DNA of 64,000 nucleotides from DASUPK01 sp963804595 (GCA_963804595.1 CAWDQZ010000016.1:1-64000), one strand, 5' to 3'. Numbered from the stretch's first letter, positions 27,321 to 35,655 are shown. The notes: generated from the letters alone by a model not told the origin. A program made the numbers and translations.

Positions 27321-28229
27321 ATGCGCGTTCTGGTGACGGGTGCTTCCGGGCTGCTCGGATCGGCCCTCTGCGACGCCCTGCTGGCCCGCGGCGACGAGGT
27401 GGTGGGCCTCACCCGGGACCCCGAGAAGGCGCGACCCAAGAACCCGACCGTCACCTGGCATGCCTGGCGGGCCACCGCCGAGCCCGCGCCGGCCGCGGCG
27501 CTCCAGGGGGTCGACGGCGTCGTCAACCTGATCGGCGAGGAAATCAACCAGCGGCTCACCGACCAGGCGAAGGTGCGCATCCGCGAGAGCCGGATCCTCG
27601 GCACACGCAATCTCCTCGAGGGGGTCGCTGCGTCCCCCACAGAGCCGAGTGTGTTCGTCGGCCAGTCCGCGATCGGCTACTACGGCGACCGCGGGGACGA
27701 GGCCGTCGACGAGGAGTCCCCGCCTGGAGATGGCTTCACAGCCGAGATCCCGATCGACTGGGAGGCGGCGGAGCGCGAGGCCGAAGGACTCTTCGACCGC
27801 GTGGTGATCTTCCGCACCGGGCTCGTGCTCTCAAAGGACGGTGGCCTGCTGAAGCAGCTGCTCCTCCCGTTCAAGCTGGGCGTCGGCGGGCCGATCGCCG
27901 GTGGTGATCAGTACATGTCGTGGATCCACATCGACGACGTGGTCGGGCTCTTCCTCTGGGCCCTGGACGACCATCGGGTCTGGGGCGTGATCAACGGGAC
28001 GGCCCCGAATCCGGCAACGAACCGGGAGCTCTCGAAGGCGCTGGGAGGTGCTCTCCACCGACCCGCCTTCATGCCGGTACCGAGGTTCGCGGTGGCCGCC
28101 CTGCGCGGCGGCGAGCTCGCCGATGCGGTGGCGGGCGGTGCACGGGTCATCCCCAGGCGCGCCCTTGACCTCGGTTACGAGTTCCGCCACCCGGATCTCG
28201 ACGAGGCGCTGCGCAGCGCCCTGCGCTGA
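27321..28229 (+). CDS. TIGR01777 family NAD-dependent epimerase/dehydratase-like protein
   Basis: The 302-residue protein has the extended SDR Rossmann start VLVTGASGLLGSALCDALLARG, then the family-typical segments VVNLIGEEINQRLTD, RIRESRILGTRNLLE and GQSAIGYYGDRGDE. The C-terminus contains RPAFMPVPRFAVAAL, a DUF1731-type end. The active-site Tyr-x3-Lys is not conserved in this family, and the activity is unknown; E. coli YfcH and plant/cyanobacterial cell-division inhibitor SulA-like proteins are relatives. It probably forms an operon with the malic enzyme, 3 bases upstream. Confidence 0.88.
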   Translation: MRVLVTGASGLLGSALCDALLARGDEVVGLTRDPEKARPKNPTVTWHAWRATAEPAPAAALQGVDGVVNLIGEEINQRLTDQAKVRIRESRILGTRNLLEGVAASPTEPSVFVGQSAIGYYGDRGDEAVDEESPPGDGFTAEIPIDWEAAEREAEGLFDRVVIFRTGLVLSKDGGLLKQLLLPFKLGVGGPIAGGDQYMSWIHIDDVVGLFLWALDDHRVWGVINGTAPNPATNRELSKALGGALHRPAFMPVPRFAVAALRGGELADAVAGGARVIPRRALDLGYEFRHPDLDEALRSALR

Positions 28230-28232
28230 GGA

Positions 28233-29246
28233 TCAGACTGTCCGCGGCCTCTTCGGGGCGTCGCGCGGCTCCAGCTGGATCTCCTTCTCGGCTCCGGGAA
28301 GCCCCTGCTTGAACTGGGCGTCCCGCTCGCGCTCGGCATTCAACTCGTGCCCGAAGAGGATCGCCAGGTTCGTGATCCACATCCAGATCAGGATGATCAC
28401 CACACCCGCCAGCGAGCCGTACACCTTGTTGTATGAGCCGAACTGGGAGACGTAGATGCCGAAGCCGGCGGAGGCGAGCAGCCAGACGAAGAGCGCGACG
28501 ATCCCGCCGGGCGTGATCCACCTGAACCCTCGCTGCTTGACGTTGGGTGAGGCGTAGTAGATGAAGGCGATGATCAGCAGGAAGACTGCGGCGATCGCCA
28601 CCCACTTCACGTAGCTCCAGATCGTCACCGCGGTCCCCGAGACGCCGATCGGGTCCGCCACGTCGGAGACGATCGGGCCGGTCAGCACGACTCCCAGCGC
28701 CATGACCGCAAGCAGCAGCACCAAAACCAGCGTCATGGCGAGCTGCAGCGGGCGCAGCTTCCAGAACGGGCGACCCTCGCGCGTCTCGTAGATCACGTTT
28801 GACGCCCGGATGAAGGCTCCGAGGTAGCCGGAGGCAGACCAGAGCGCGACCAGAATGCTGACCACGAGGGCGAACCCTGCCGTGCCGCGACTCTCCGTCA
28901 CCTGCCTGATCGGACTGGCGAAGGTGCTCGCCGCCGTGTCTGGGCCCACCCTGGTGACGATGTCCGTCAGGGTCCGCGTCGTGGACTCGGGATTCGCGAT
29001 CAGGCCGACGATCGAGACGAGCGCGATCAGGGCCGGAAAGAGCGCCAGCAGCCCGTAGTAGGTGAGCGCGGCCGCCCAATCGGTGAGGTTGTCCTCTTGA
29101 AACTCGTGGGCGGTTCGCTTCAGGGTCGGCCAGAGGCCAGTATTCCGCTCGACGCCGGTCGGCACGAAGCCGCTGCTGCGCCGCTGTGTCGGGTCATCAT
29201 CGGGGTCGGTCGTCCCTAACCGTTTTGTCGAAACCGGTTCCGCCAT
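28233..29246 (-). CDS. YihY/BrkB family inner-membrane protein
   Basis: The 337-residue protein has six predicted helices and the YihY/virulence-factor BrkB pattern: AAALTYYGLLALFPALIALVS near residue 60, SGYLGAFIRASNVIYE near 125 and a C-terminal ILIWMWITNLAILFGHELNAE. Both tails are polar and cytoplasmic. A strong GGGAGGA precedes the ATG at 29246. Members were once called ribonuclease BN by error; function is unresolved. The gene follows the DUF4235-type gene by 9 bases in the opposite reading order and shares its strand. Confidence 0.88.
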   Translation of the reverse strand: MAEPVSTKRLGTTDPDDDPTQRRSSGFVPTGVERNTGLWPTLKRTAHEFQEDNLTDWAAALTYYGLLALFPALIALVSIVGLIANPESTTRTLTDIVTRVGPDTAASTFASPIRQVTESRGTAGFALVVSILVALWSASGYLGAFIRASNVIYETREGRPFWKLRPLQLAMTLVLVLLLAVMALGVVLTGPIVSDVADPIGVSGTAVTIWSYVKWVAIAAVFLLIIAFIYYASPNVKQRGFRWITPGGIVALFVWLLASAGFGIYVSQFGSYNKVYGSLAGVVIILIWMWITNLAILFGHELNAERERDAQFKQGLPGAEKEIQLEPRDAPKRPRTV

Positions 29247-29255
29247 CTGTCCTCC

Positions 29256-29531
29256 CTATGCCTTCTCGGGGCGTTCCTCGCCTGGCCATTCCCCCGTCAC
29301 ACGGGCGAAGCCGCGACGCGCGGCGTGGTCGAAGAGGCCCTTGACGAGCCTGAATATCGCACCCTCGATCAGCAGCGCGGCCGCCAGCTTCGCGAGGCTC
29401 ACCTCGCGTTGATCCGGGTGGGGCGGGTCCTGCTCGTCCACCTTGCCCCAGATCGCGTCGAAGACCTTCTGGCCAATCAGGCCGGCCAGGAGGCCGCCGA
29501 GGATGCTGATCGGAATGAAGACGAGCTTCAT
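29256..29531 (-). CDS. DUF4235 family small membrane protein
   Basis: The 91-residue protein has two hydrophobic helices: residues 3-25 (with LGGLLAGLIGQKVFDAIWG) and about 44-65 (LAAALLIEGAIFRLVKGLFD). It ends in a short basic/acidic tail with FARVTGEWPG. This matches the DUF4235 actinobacterial family. The ATG at 29531 starts right at the conserved MKLVF. It lies upstream of brkB on the same strand and is divergent from the VOC dioxygenase gene. Function unknown. Confidence 0.75.
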   Translation of the reverse strand: MKLVFIPISILGGLLAGLIGQKVFDAIWGKVDEQDPPHPDQREVSLAKLAAALLIEGAIFRLVKGLFDHAARRGFARVTGEWPGEERPEKA

Positions 29532-29593
29532 GGGAGCAATCTGCCCGTGCCCGGCAAGGTGAAAACACCGCCGATGCGAGAAGATGGGCATCC

Positions 29594-30523
29594 ATGCAGC
29601 TGGAGGGCATCCACCACATCACCGCGATCACGGCCGACGCCCAGAAGAACGTCGACTTCTACGTCGGCGTCCTCGGTCTCCGCCTGGTGAAGAAGACAGT
29701 GAACCAGGACGACCCGACCGTCTACCACCTCTTCTACGCCGACGAGAAGGGCGATCCCGGGTCGGATCTGACGTTCTTCGAGTATCCCGGGGCCCCGCGG
29801 GGCCGTGCCGGCGAGGGGATGATCTGGGGCATCCGCTGGCGGCTCGGAACCGAGGAGGCGCTCGACTTCTGGGAGAAGCGGCTCGCGGACCAAGGCGTCG
29901 AGGCCGAGCGTGACGACGACGTGGTTCGGTTCGCCGACCCCGAGGGATTCGGCCACGCTCTCAAGGTGGTCGACACCTCGGACCCGCCGCTGGTCGCCGA
30001 GCATCCGGAGATCCCCTCGGAGCTCGCCCTCCAGGGCTTCGACGGCGCAATCGCCTATTCGAGCGATCCAGAGACAAGCCGGCCGCTGCTCGAGGACGCG
30101 CTCGGGTTCGAGCCGATGGCGGGCGAGCCGGGCCAGTCCGGCTGGGAGTGCCGCGGCGACAGCCGCGGGGGGCTCTGGGGCTACTCCGATCCTCCCGCGG
30201 AGCGCGGCGTGCAGGGCGCGGGCAGCGTCCACCACATCGCCTGGGCGTCGCAGATCGACGATCACGAGGCATGGCGCGATCGCGTCATCGCTGCGGGTGG
30301 CCACCCCACCCAGGTGATCGACCGCTTCTACTTCCGCTCGATCTACTTCCGCGAGCCGAGCGGCGTCCTCTTCGAGATCGCAACGCTCGGACCGGGCTTC
30401 ACGGTCGACGAGCCGCTCGAATCCCTCGGAGAGAAGCTCTCGCTGCCGCCGGACTACGAGCACCTCCGGGACCAGGTCGAGCCGGTCCTGCGGCCGATCA
30501 CCAACCCGCGTGTCACAGCCTGA
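29594..30523 (+). CDS. VOC-superfamily ring-cleaving dioxygenase-like protein (MhqO/PcpA type)
   Basis: The 309-residue protein contains two tandem glyoxalase/bleomycin-resistance modules. The first starts GIHHITAITADAQKNVDFYVGVLGLRLVKKTVNQDD, a signature of the hydroquinone dioxygenase-like MhqO/PcpA group. The second starts near residue 210 with SVHHIAWASQIDDHEAWRD. Metal ligands would be the first-module His (HHIT), the second-module His (HHIAW) and a Glu near FEIATLGPGF. It likely uses Fe(II) to cleave a hydroquinone-type ring. It overlaps the next gene, a carboxylesterase, by 14 bases. In firmicutes mhqO and mhqD (a carboxylesterase) pair in quinone resistance, and the same pairing is seen here. 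Confidence 0.85.
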   Translation: MQLEGIHHITAITADAQKNVDFYVGVLGLRLVKKTVNQDDPTVYHLFYADEKGDPGSDLTFFEYPGAPRGRAGEGMIWGIRWRLGTEEALDFWEKRLADQGVEAERDDDVVRFADPEGFGHALKVVDTSDPPLVAEHPEIPSELALQGFDGAIAYSSDPETSRPLLEDALGFEPMAGEPGQSGWECRGDSRGGLWGYSDPPAERGVQGAGSVHHIAWASQIDDHEAWRDRVIAAGGHPTQVIDRFYFRSIYFREPSGVLFEIATLGPGFTVDEPLESLGEKLSLPPDYEHLRDQVEPVLRPITNPRVTA

Positions 30524-31226
30524 AGGTTCCGATCAGCCGGACCAGGCTGCCGAGCTGGTCCACCTCGATCGCGAGCCGGCGGGCGACCCGCGGGGCGCGC
30601 TGATTCTCCTGCACGGCCGTGGCGTCGACGAGCGCGACCTCCACCCCCTGCTCGATGAGCTCGATCCGGAGCGAAAGCTGTTCGGGGTGACGCCGGGGGC
30701 GCCGCTCACGAACGTCCCGCCGGGCGGTCGGCACTGGTACGTGATCAGGGAGGTCGGGCATCCCGACGAAGGGACCTTTCTGGAGACGATCGGGACGCTC
30801 TGCGGCTTCCTGGACCGCGAGCTGGCCGAGCGGGGCATCAAGTGGGAGAAGACCGTGATCGGGGGGTTCAGCCAGGGAGCGGTAATGGCCTGCGGGGTGG
30901 CGATCGGAAAGGACCGCCCCCGCGCTGCGGGGTTGCTGATGATGAGCGGCTTCTACCCCGAGGTCAGCGACTGGGAGATGGCTCCCCAGGCGAAGTCCGG
31001 TATGCCGGCCTACGTCACGCACGGTGCGTATGACCCCGTGATCCCCGTTGAGTTCGGCAGGGAGGCCGCTCGCAAGCTCGAAGCCGGGGGCCTGGCGGTC
31101 ACCTACCGAGAGACGCCGATGCAGCACGGCATCCACCCCGCGCTGCTCCCTGAGATCCGCGACTGGGTGTCCTCGGTGATCACCGGCGAACCGGTGATCA
31201 CCGAGAAACCACCCTCAGCGCGCTAG
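30510..31226 (+). CDS. phospholipase/carboxylesterase family hydrolase (MhqD-like)
   Basis: An alpha/beta-hydrolase of 238 residues. The nucleophile elbow is GGFSQGA (Ser near 120), the acid is Asp in HGAYDPVIP and the base is His in QHGIHP. The oxyanion stretch is LILLHGRGVDERD. The GTG start at 30510 lies inside the end of the dioxygenase gene, so the two are coupled. The mhqO-mhqD-like pairing suggests a role in handling quinones or aromatic electrophiles (inference from family context). The last 16 codons contain a perfect 15-bp inverted repeat. Confidence 0.87.
   Translation: MSQPEGSDQPDQAAELVHLDREPAGDPRGALILLHGRGVDERDLHPLLDELDPERKLFGVTPGAPLTNVPPGGRHWYVIREVGHPDEGTFLETIGTLCGFLDRELAERGIKWEKTVIGGFSQGAVMACGVAIGKDRPRAAGLLMMSGFYPEVSDWEMAPQAKSGMPAYVTHGAYDPVIPVEFGREAARKLEAGGLAVTYRETPMQHGIHPALLPEIRDWVSSVITGEPVITEKPPSAR
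31172..31205. terminator. perfect 15-bp stem-loop at a convergent gene junction
   Basis: CTCGGTGATCACCGG, the loop CGAA, then CCGGTGATCACCGAG is a perfect inverted repeat. It ends 21 bases before the esterase stop and 24 bases past the stop of the opposing gene. On the minus strand the loop reads TTCG. It is a likely bidirectional terminator or mRNA 3'-end stabiliser, although no T-run follows directly. Confidence 0.6.
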
Positions 31227-31228
31227 CG

Positions 31229-31936
31229 CTACTTCTTCTTCTGCTTGCACTTCTGGGTCGAGCTGGCGGACAGCGTCTCACCGCTGTAGAAGCTCGTGGA
31301 CTCCGAGTTGGTCCACTTCTTCTTCTTCGCACAGCGCGCCATCACGTAGTAGGTCGCCTTCCCCTTCTTCTTGCCCGTCTTGCGCTTGTTGAATGTGGTG
31401 TCGAACTTGCTCAGGACAAGGCCCGGCGTGTTCGGGATGTTGCTGAACGTCAGCGACCGGCCCGCCAGCCTGCCGACGATCGTGAGGCTCGTGGCACCCG
31501 GTCCGATGTCGGTCTGGATGAACATCGTGGTGGGGCCGCCGCCGAAGATCGTCACGGTCCCTCCGATGGCTCCGCCGTTGACCTGGACCGTGCCGCCCCC
31601 GACGATGCTCTGGGGACAGGCGGCCTGTGCCTGGGCGGTGAACTTGCCCTGGATCTGGCTGAGCGGACAGGCGGGCACGTTCCCGTTCACGAACTTGATG
31701 TTCGAGTCGATCGTGAAGATGGTCTGTCTCGGCGACTGCGAGGCGGGAAAGCTGTCGAACGTCGTGTCGATCACGTTGTGAAGCGATACGCCGCCGAAGG
31801 TCTTCTTGCTCTGCTTCGCGGGCGACACCGTCGCCTGCAGCGTCTGGGACGTCGGAGTGGCGGCGGCGACGCTGGAGAAGCTCAGCGCCCCCAGCAGACC
31901 CGCCAGGGCCCCGACCCAAAGAATGTGTTTGCGCAT
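31229..31936 (-). CDS. secreted hypothetical protein, Lys-rich C-terminus
   Basis: The 235-residue protein has a Sec signal peptide (about 1-27, ending SSVAAATP) and a Ser/Thr/Gly-rich beta-type body with four Cys residues, and ends CKQKKK. The ATG at 31936 has a GGAAGGA Shine-Dalgarno. I do not recognise a named domain. Similar Cys-containing secreted proteins with a basic YYVMARCAKKKKW-like segment occur in soil actinobacteria. Function unknown; extracellular. Confidence 0.65.
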   Translation of the reverse strand: MRKHILWVGALAGLLGALSFSSVAAATPTSQTLQATVSPAKQSKKTFGGVSLHNVIDTTFDSFPASQSPRQTIFTIDSNIKFVNGNVPACPLSQIQGKFTAQAQAACPQSIVGGGTVQVNGGAIGGTVTIFGGGPTTMFIQTDIGPGATSLTIVGRLAGRSLTFSNIPNTPGLVLSKFDTTFNKRKTGKKKGKATYYVMARCAKKKKWTNSESTSFYSGETLSASSTQKCKQKKK

Positions 31937-32013
31937 GTCAATCCTTCCGTGTTTTGGATGCATCATCCTCTCTTCCTACAAACACGCGCGAACTCCCGTG
32001 GGTGCGGCGGTCC

Positions 32014-33096
32014 CTACTCCGGCGTGCAGGGAGCACCGAGCGGCTGACGCGCCGCACCGGTCAGCCGGTAGCGCTGGATCATGCACTCGGTGGTATCGCC
32101 CTCCGACGTGATCGAGTAGCTGCCCAGCACCGTGCCGTCACGGTGCGCTCCGATCACCGCCTCTCGCACGTTGTCTCGGAAGGACGAGGCGTCCGTGCCG
32201 GCATCGTGGATTCCCTGCAGGACGAGGGCCATCGCCTCGTAGCCGTAGGCGGCGGAGGGCCCGGGGCTTCGGTGAAAACGTCCCGCGAACCGCGCCTCGA
32301 AGCCTCTCTCCGGAAGCAGCTTCGGGTCGAGCTGCGCGCTCAGCTCCAGGGTCCGCGTTTCCTTTCCGTAGATCGTCAGGCGCGACGTGGTGGGGTCGTA
32401 GACGGCGCGTTCGCTGCCCTCCGGCGCCACGGCGATGTTGCCCTGTGGCTTGCCGGCGCTCACCGCGACCCCGTGGTCGGCTGCCGTTGACCTGAACTCG
32501 CTGGCGGAGAGATTCCCGAAGGGAGTGCCGTCCGAGGTGGCTGCCGCCGAGGTCACCCCCAGCTCCGCGGCCCAGATGGCAGCCGCTTCGATGACGAGCT
32601 CATCCGAGGGAACGGTGCGGGCGAAGCTGACGTTCCCGGATGGCCGATAGCGGTCGGGGGAGTCCGGGTAGCCCGCGGCCGGGGCGGTCAGGTCGACGGC
32701 GCCCGCGCCCGGCGAGACCTGGACGATCCCCGCCTGGTTGGTGATCGGAGCTGAGCTCCGCGTCGGCTCTGAGTCGAGCTCGCCGATGTAAGCGGCCGTG
32801 GTGTGATCCTGCACGGCGGCGCGGGCGTTCGCGCCCACGACCACCGGGTCCCAGGTCCTTCCCCGAGCGTCGTCGAGAAAGTGAGCACGGACGGCGAGCG
32901 GCCCGGCCCTCCCCTGAGCGTCCTCCAGGGCCAGCCGCGCCCCGTCGGCTGCGTCGCGCCCCTCGACGGCCCGCGGTCCCGTCAGAGGCAGGCTCACGTA
33001 GACCGCGACCGGGGCCTCGATCCTCGATGTGCCGGTCACGTTGCAGCCTGAAGCGCCGAGCAACAGCACCAGCGCCGCTAGCGCGGAACGCCTCAC
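32014..33096 (-). CDS. branched-chain amino acid-type ABC transporter substrate-binding lipoprotein
   Basis: The 360-residue protein has a lipoprotein signal peptide (LLLGASGCNVTG; Cys18 after a lipobox) and a periplasmic-binding type-1 fold. It begins VAVYVSLPLTGPRAVEGRDAADGARLALEDA, the opening of Leu/Ile/Val-binding proteins (Peripla_BP_6). No permease or ATPase genes adjoin it, so it may be an orphan sensor or work with a distant transporter. It is 4 bases downstream of pfk. Substrate unknown. Confidence 0.8.
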   Translation of the reverse strand: MRRSALAALVLLLGASGCNVTGTSRIEAPVAVYVSLPLTGPRAVEGRDAADGARLALEDAQGRAGPLAVRAHFLDDARGRTWDPVVVGANARAAVQDHTTAAYIGELDSEPTRSSAPITNQAGIVQVSPGAGAVDLTAPAAGYPDSPDRYRPSGNVSFARTVPSDELVIEAAAIWAAELGVTSAAATSDGTPFGNLSASEFRSTAADHGVAVSAGKPQGNIAVAPEGSERAVYDPTTSRLTIYGKETRTLELSAQLDPKLLPERGFEARFAGRFHRSPGPSAAYGYEAMALVLQGIHDAGTDASSFRDNVREAVIGAHRDGTVLGSYSITSEGDTTECMIQRYRLTGAARQPLGAPCTPE

Positions 33097-33100
33097 CTGA

Positions 33101-34126
33101 TCAGCCGAAGAAGACCTCGGCCTCGCGGTAGAGCGACTCGGGGACGGTCTTCAGCTCGGCCGTTGCCTCGGTCAGGTCGACGAGCTTGATGTCGGTGCTG
33201 CGCAGCGCGGCCATCTTTCCCCACAGCCCCTCGTGAGCCGCGTCGATCGCGTGCAGGCCGAAGCGCGTCGCGAGGACGCGATCGAAGGCCGTCGGCGTGC
33301 CTCCCCTTTGCACGTGGCCGAGCACCGTGGCCCGCGCCTCGTGGCCGGTGCGCTGCTCGATCTCGCCCTCCAGCCAGTTCGCGATCCCGCCCAGTCGGAC
33401 ATGTCCGAACGCGTCGGTGGGGGCGCCGTCGCCGGTGGACATGCCACCCATCGGCTTCGCTCCCTCGGCGACGACCACGATCGGCGAGTACTGGCTTTCG
33501 AAACGACGGACGATGTAGTCGGTGACGCGGTCGAGGTCGAACTCGAACTCCGGAATCAGGATCACGTTGGCGCCGCCCGAGAGCCCGGCGTGAAAGGCGA
33601 TCCAGCCGGCGTTCCGGCCCATCACCTCGCAGATCAGCGTCCGGCGATGGCTCTCCGCGGTGGTGTGGAGGCGGTCGATCGCGGACATCGCGATGTTCAC
33701 GGCCGTGTCGAAGCCGAACGTGTAGTCGGTGGCCGAGAGGTCGTTGTCGATCGTCTTTGGGACGCCGACCACGTTGACGCCGTGCTCGAACAACCGCGAG
33801 GCCGCACCAAGGGTGTCCTCGCCCCCGATGGCGATCAGGCCGTCGACCCCGTCGGCCTCGAGGTTCTCGGCGATCCTCTCGGGACCGCCGTCCTCATTGA
33901 AGGGGTTGGTCCGGGAGGAGCCGAGGATCGTCCCGCCCCTGGGCAGGATGCCACGCACCTCCGGGACGCCGAGCGGGCGGCTGTCCCGCTCGAGCGGGCC
34001 GCGCCAGCCGTCGCGATAGCCGAGGAACTCGTGGCCGTATTCCCCCACGCCCTTGCGGACGATCGCGCGGATCACCGCGTTCAGCCCAGGGCAGTCGCCG
34101 CCTCCGGTGAGAACGCCTATCCGCAC
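33101..34126 (-). CDS. 6-phosphofructokinase, predicted PPi-dependent type
   Basis: The 341-residue protein is a PfkA-family enzyme: GGGDCPGLNAVIR (8-20), the catalytic TIDND (125-129) and MGRNAGWIA. Position 104 is Asp (GGED, 101-104) and position 124 is Lys (PKTIDND). In E. coli ATP-PFK both are Gly, and the Asp/Lys pair is the established signature of pyrophosphate-dependent enzymes. It therefore probably phosphorylates fructose-6-phosphate reversibly with PPi. The GTG at 34126 follows a -10 hexamer by 6 bases. Confidence 0.9.
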   Translation of the reverse strand: MRIGVLTGGGDCPGLNAVIRAIVRKGVGEYGHEFLGYRDGWRGPLERDSRPLGVPEVRGILPRGGTILGSSRTNPFNEDGGPERIAENLEADGVDGLIAIGGEDTLGAASRLFEHGVNVVGVPKTIDNDLSATDYTFGFDTAVNIAMSAIDRLHTTAESHRRTLICEVMGRNAGWIAFHAGLSGGANVILIPEFEFDLDRVTDYIVRRFESQYSPIVVVAEGAKPMGGMSTGDGAPTDAFGHVRLGGIANWLEGEIEQRTGHEARATVLGHVQRGGTPTAFDRVLATRFGLHAIDAAHEGLWGKMAALRSTDIKLVDLTEATAELKTVPESLYREAEVFFG

Positions 34127-34132
34127 GCGATC

Positions 34133-34138
34133 AATCTA
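34133..34138 (-). promoter_or_regulatory. -10 element of pfk (leaderless)
   Basis: TAGATT on the minus strand lies 6 bases before the GTG of the phosphofructokinase gene, in the 30-base gap after trmO. Confidence 0.45.
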
Positions 34139-34156
34139 CCGGCGTCGCCGCTCCGC

Positions 34157-34576
34157 CTAGCGGTCGGAGATCTCGCCCTCGAGGACGGGCTTGACGTCCA
34201 GGACCGGCGTGCCGTCGAGCGCTTCGAGGCCGGCCACCTTGATCCTTGGCCCGTCCACTTCCAGGACCTCGACTGGATGCAGACCGATCGGGTTGGGCCG
34301 GTGGTGCGACCTGGTGACGAAGACCCCGGCCGGCGGTCGTGAGATCTCGCCCCGGGGGTGAACTTTGAGCACGTCCCGGTCTGCCCGATCGAGCCAGCTC
34401 AGGATCACGATCCGGTCTCCCGGCCGAATCCCCTCGAGGGCGTCCAGGACGTCCGGATCGAATTCGATCCAGGCGTCGGGCGCTCCCTCGTCGCCCTGTC
34501 TGGGCGCGGACTCCATCTCGGTGAGAGGCGACTCGACCCTGCCGACCGCCCGGACCTCAAAGGTGTGGCTCGACAC
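34157..34576 (-). CDS. TsaA/TrmO-like tRNA methyltransferase family protein
   Basis: The 139-residue single-domain protein matches the YaeB/TsaA (TrmO) beta-barrel: VRAVGRVESPLTEM at the start, then IVILSWLDRADRDVL, the core FVTRSHHRPNPIGLHPVEVLEVDG and GTPVLDVKPVL. TrmO uses S-adenosylmethionine to N6-methylate the t6A37 base in tRNAs. E. coli TrmO has an extra C-terminal domain absent here, so the substrate could differ. The GTG at 34576 follows TAGGCT by 6 bases. Confidence 0.8.
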   Translation of the reverse strand: MSSHTFEVRAVGRVESPLTEMESAPRQGDEGAPDAWIEFDPDVLDALEGIRPGDRIVILSWLDRADRDVLKVHPRGEISRPPAGVFVTRSHHRPNPIGLHPVEVLEVDGPRIKVAGLEALDGTPVLDVKPVLEGEISDR

Positions 34577-34582
34577 GCGGAC

Positions 34583-34588
34583 AGCCTA
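34583..34588 (-). promoter_or_regulatory. -10 element of the TrmO-like gene (leaderless)
   Basis: TAGGCT on the minus strand lies 6 bases before the GTG at 34576. The same hexamer is used at the same distance before uvrB. Confidence 0.45.
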
Positions 34589-34658
34589 CGTCGAGGAGCG
34601 CCGCGGCCGGCGCCGGGACCTGCTGCCGAAGGTGGCCGGAGAGGACTTGGGCCGGCCG

Positions 34659-34823
34659 CTACGGCCGCGTGGCCCAATCGATGATCGGGCGGGCGACGCG
34701 GAGCAACGCGCCGGTGAAGACCCCGCCCAGGAAGAGCAGACCGCAGACCGGGCCCGGGATCCCGAGGGCGTAGGCGATCACCATCACACAGGCGCCGAGG
34801 ACGGTGAAGAGGACGACTTGCAC
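34659..34823 (-). CDS. 54-residue two-helix membrane protein downstream of trpA
   Basis: The small protein starts VQVVLFTVLGACVMVIAY (GTG at 34823) and has a second helix GLLFLGGVFTGALL, ending PIIDWATRP. It begins 10 bases after the trpA stop, so it is probably the last gene of trpF-trpB-trpA. I recognise no family. A longer frame to 34916 is antisense-like sequence within trpA and was rejected. It may be a real conserved small protein of this lineage, or chance. Confidence 0.5.
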   Translation of the reverse strand: MQVVLFTVLGACVMVIAYALGIPGPVCGLLFLGGVFTGALLRVARPIIDWATRP

Positions 34824-34833
34824 GCGCGAAAGC

Positions 34834-35655
34834 CTATCCGGCCAGGGCGCCACGGGTGTCGCGCAGGAAGTCCGCGACGGCGGCGATGGCCGCGTCGCGA
34901 TCGCGCGCGTCCGCAACCGCCCGGACGAGCCGCGTGCCGATGATCACTCCGTCTGCGTGCTCCCCGACGGTGGCCGCCTGGTCCGGCGTCGAGATCCCGA
35001 AGCCGACCGCGACCGGCACATTCGCCTCCTCCTTCGCGGCCGCGATCAGATCGGTGAGCTCGGGCGGCAGCTGCTCGCGCTCGCCGGTCACACCCATCGT
35101 GGAGACGAGGTAGACGAACCCTCGCGCGTCGGCGCAGATGCGGGCCCGCCGCTCGGCCGGCGTCGTGGGCGCGACCAGCGGGATGAGCGCCAGTCCGCGC
35201 GACTCGATCACTTCCCGGATCGGCGCCTGCTCCTCCAGCGGCAGGTCGGGCACGATCACGCCCGCTGCCCGGGCCGCGGCCGCCCGCGCGGCGAACTCGG
35301 CCGGGCCCGCCGCCAGGACCATGTTCGCGTAGACCATCAGCGCCACCGGGATCCGCTCGCCCACCGCCGCGCATGTCTCGAGCACCGACTCGAGGGTGGC
35401 TCCCGCAGCGAGTGCCGCCGTGCCGGCGGCGTGGATCGTCGGACCGTCCGCCAGCGGGTCCGAGAAGGGCACGCCCAGCTCGATCAGATCGGCGCCCGAG
35501 TCGGCGTAGGCGTTGGCGACCGCGGTGGCGGTTTCTTGATCGGGAAAGCCACCCATCAGATACGGCATCAACGCCGCTCGATTCTCCTCCCGGGCGGCCG
35601 CGAAGGCCGCCTCGATGCGAGCGGCCCCGGTCTCGGTCGCGGTGCCGTCAGGCAC
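34834..35655 (-). CDS. trpA: tryptophan synthase alpha chain
   Basis: TrpA splits indole-3-glycerol phosphate to indole and G3P. The 273-residue TIM barrel shows LMPYLMGGFPDQE, catalytic Glu in DLIELGVPFSDPLADGPTI, Asp in GVIVPDLPLEEQ and the phosphate site GFGISTPDQA. The start is GTG at 35655, 8 bases inside the end of trpB, indicating coupling. Confidence 0.97.
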   Translation of the reverse strand: MPDGTATETGAARIEAAFAAAREENRAALMPYLMGGFPDQETATAVANAYADSGADLIELGVPFSDPLADGPTIHAAGTAALAAGATLESVLETCAAVGERIPVALMVYANMVLAAGPAEFAARAAAARAAGVIVPDLPLEEQAPIREVIESRGLALIPLVAPTTPAERRARICADARGFVYLVSTMGVTGEREQLPPELTDLIAAAKEEANVPVAVGFGISTPDQAATVGEHADGVIIGTRLVRAVADARDRDAAIAAVADFLRDTRGALAG

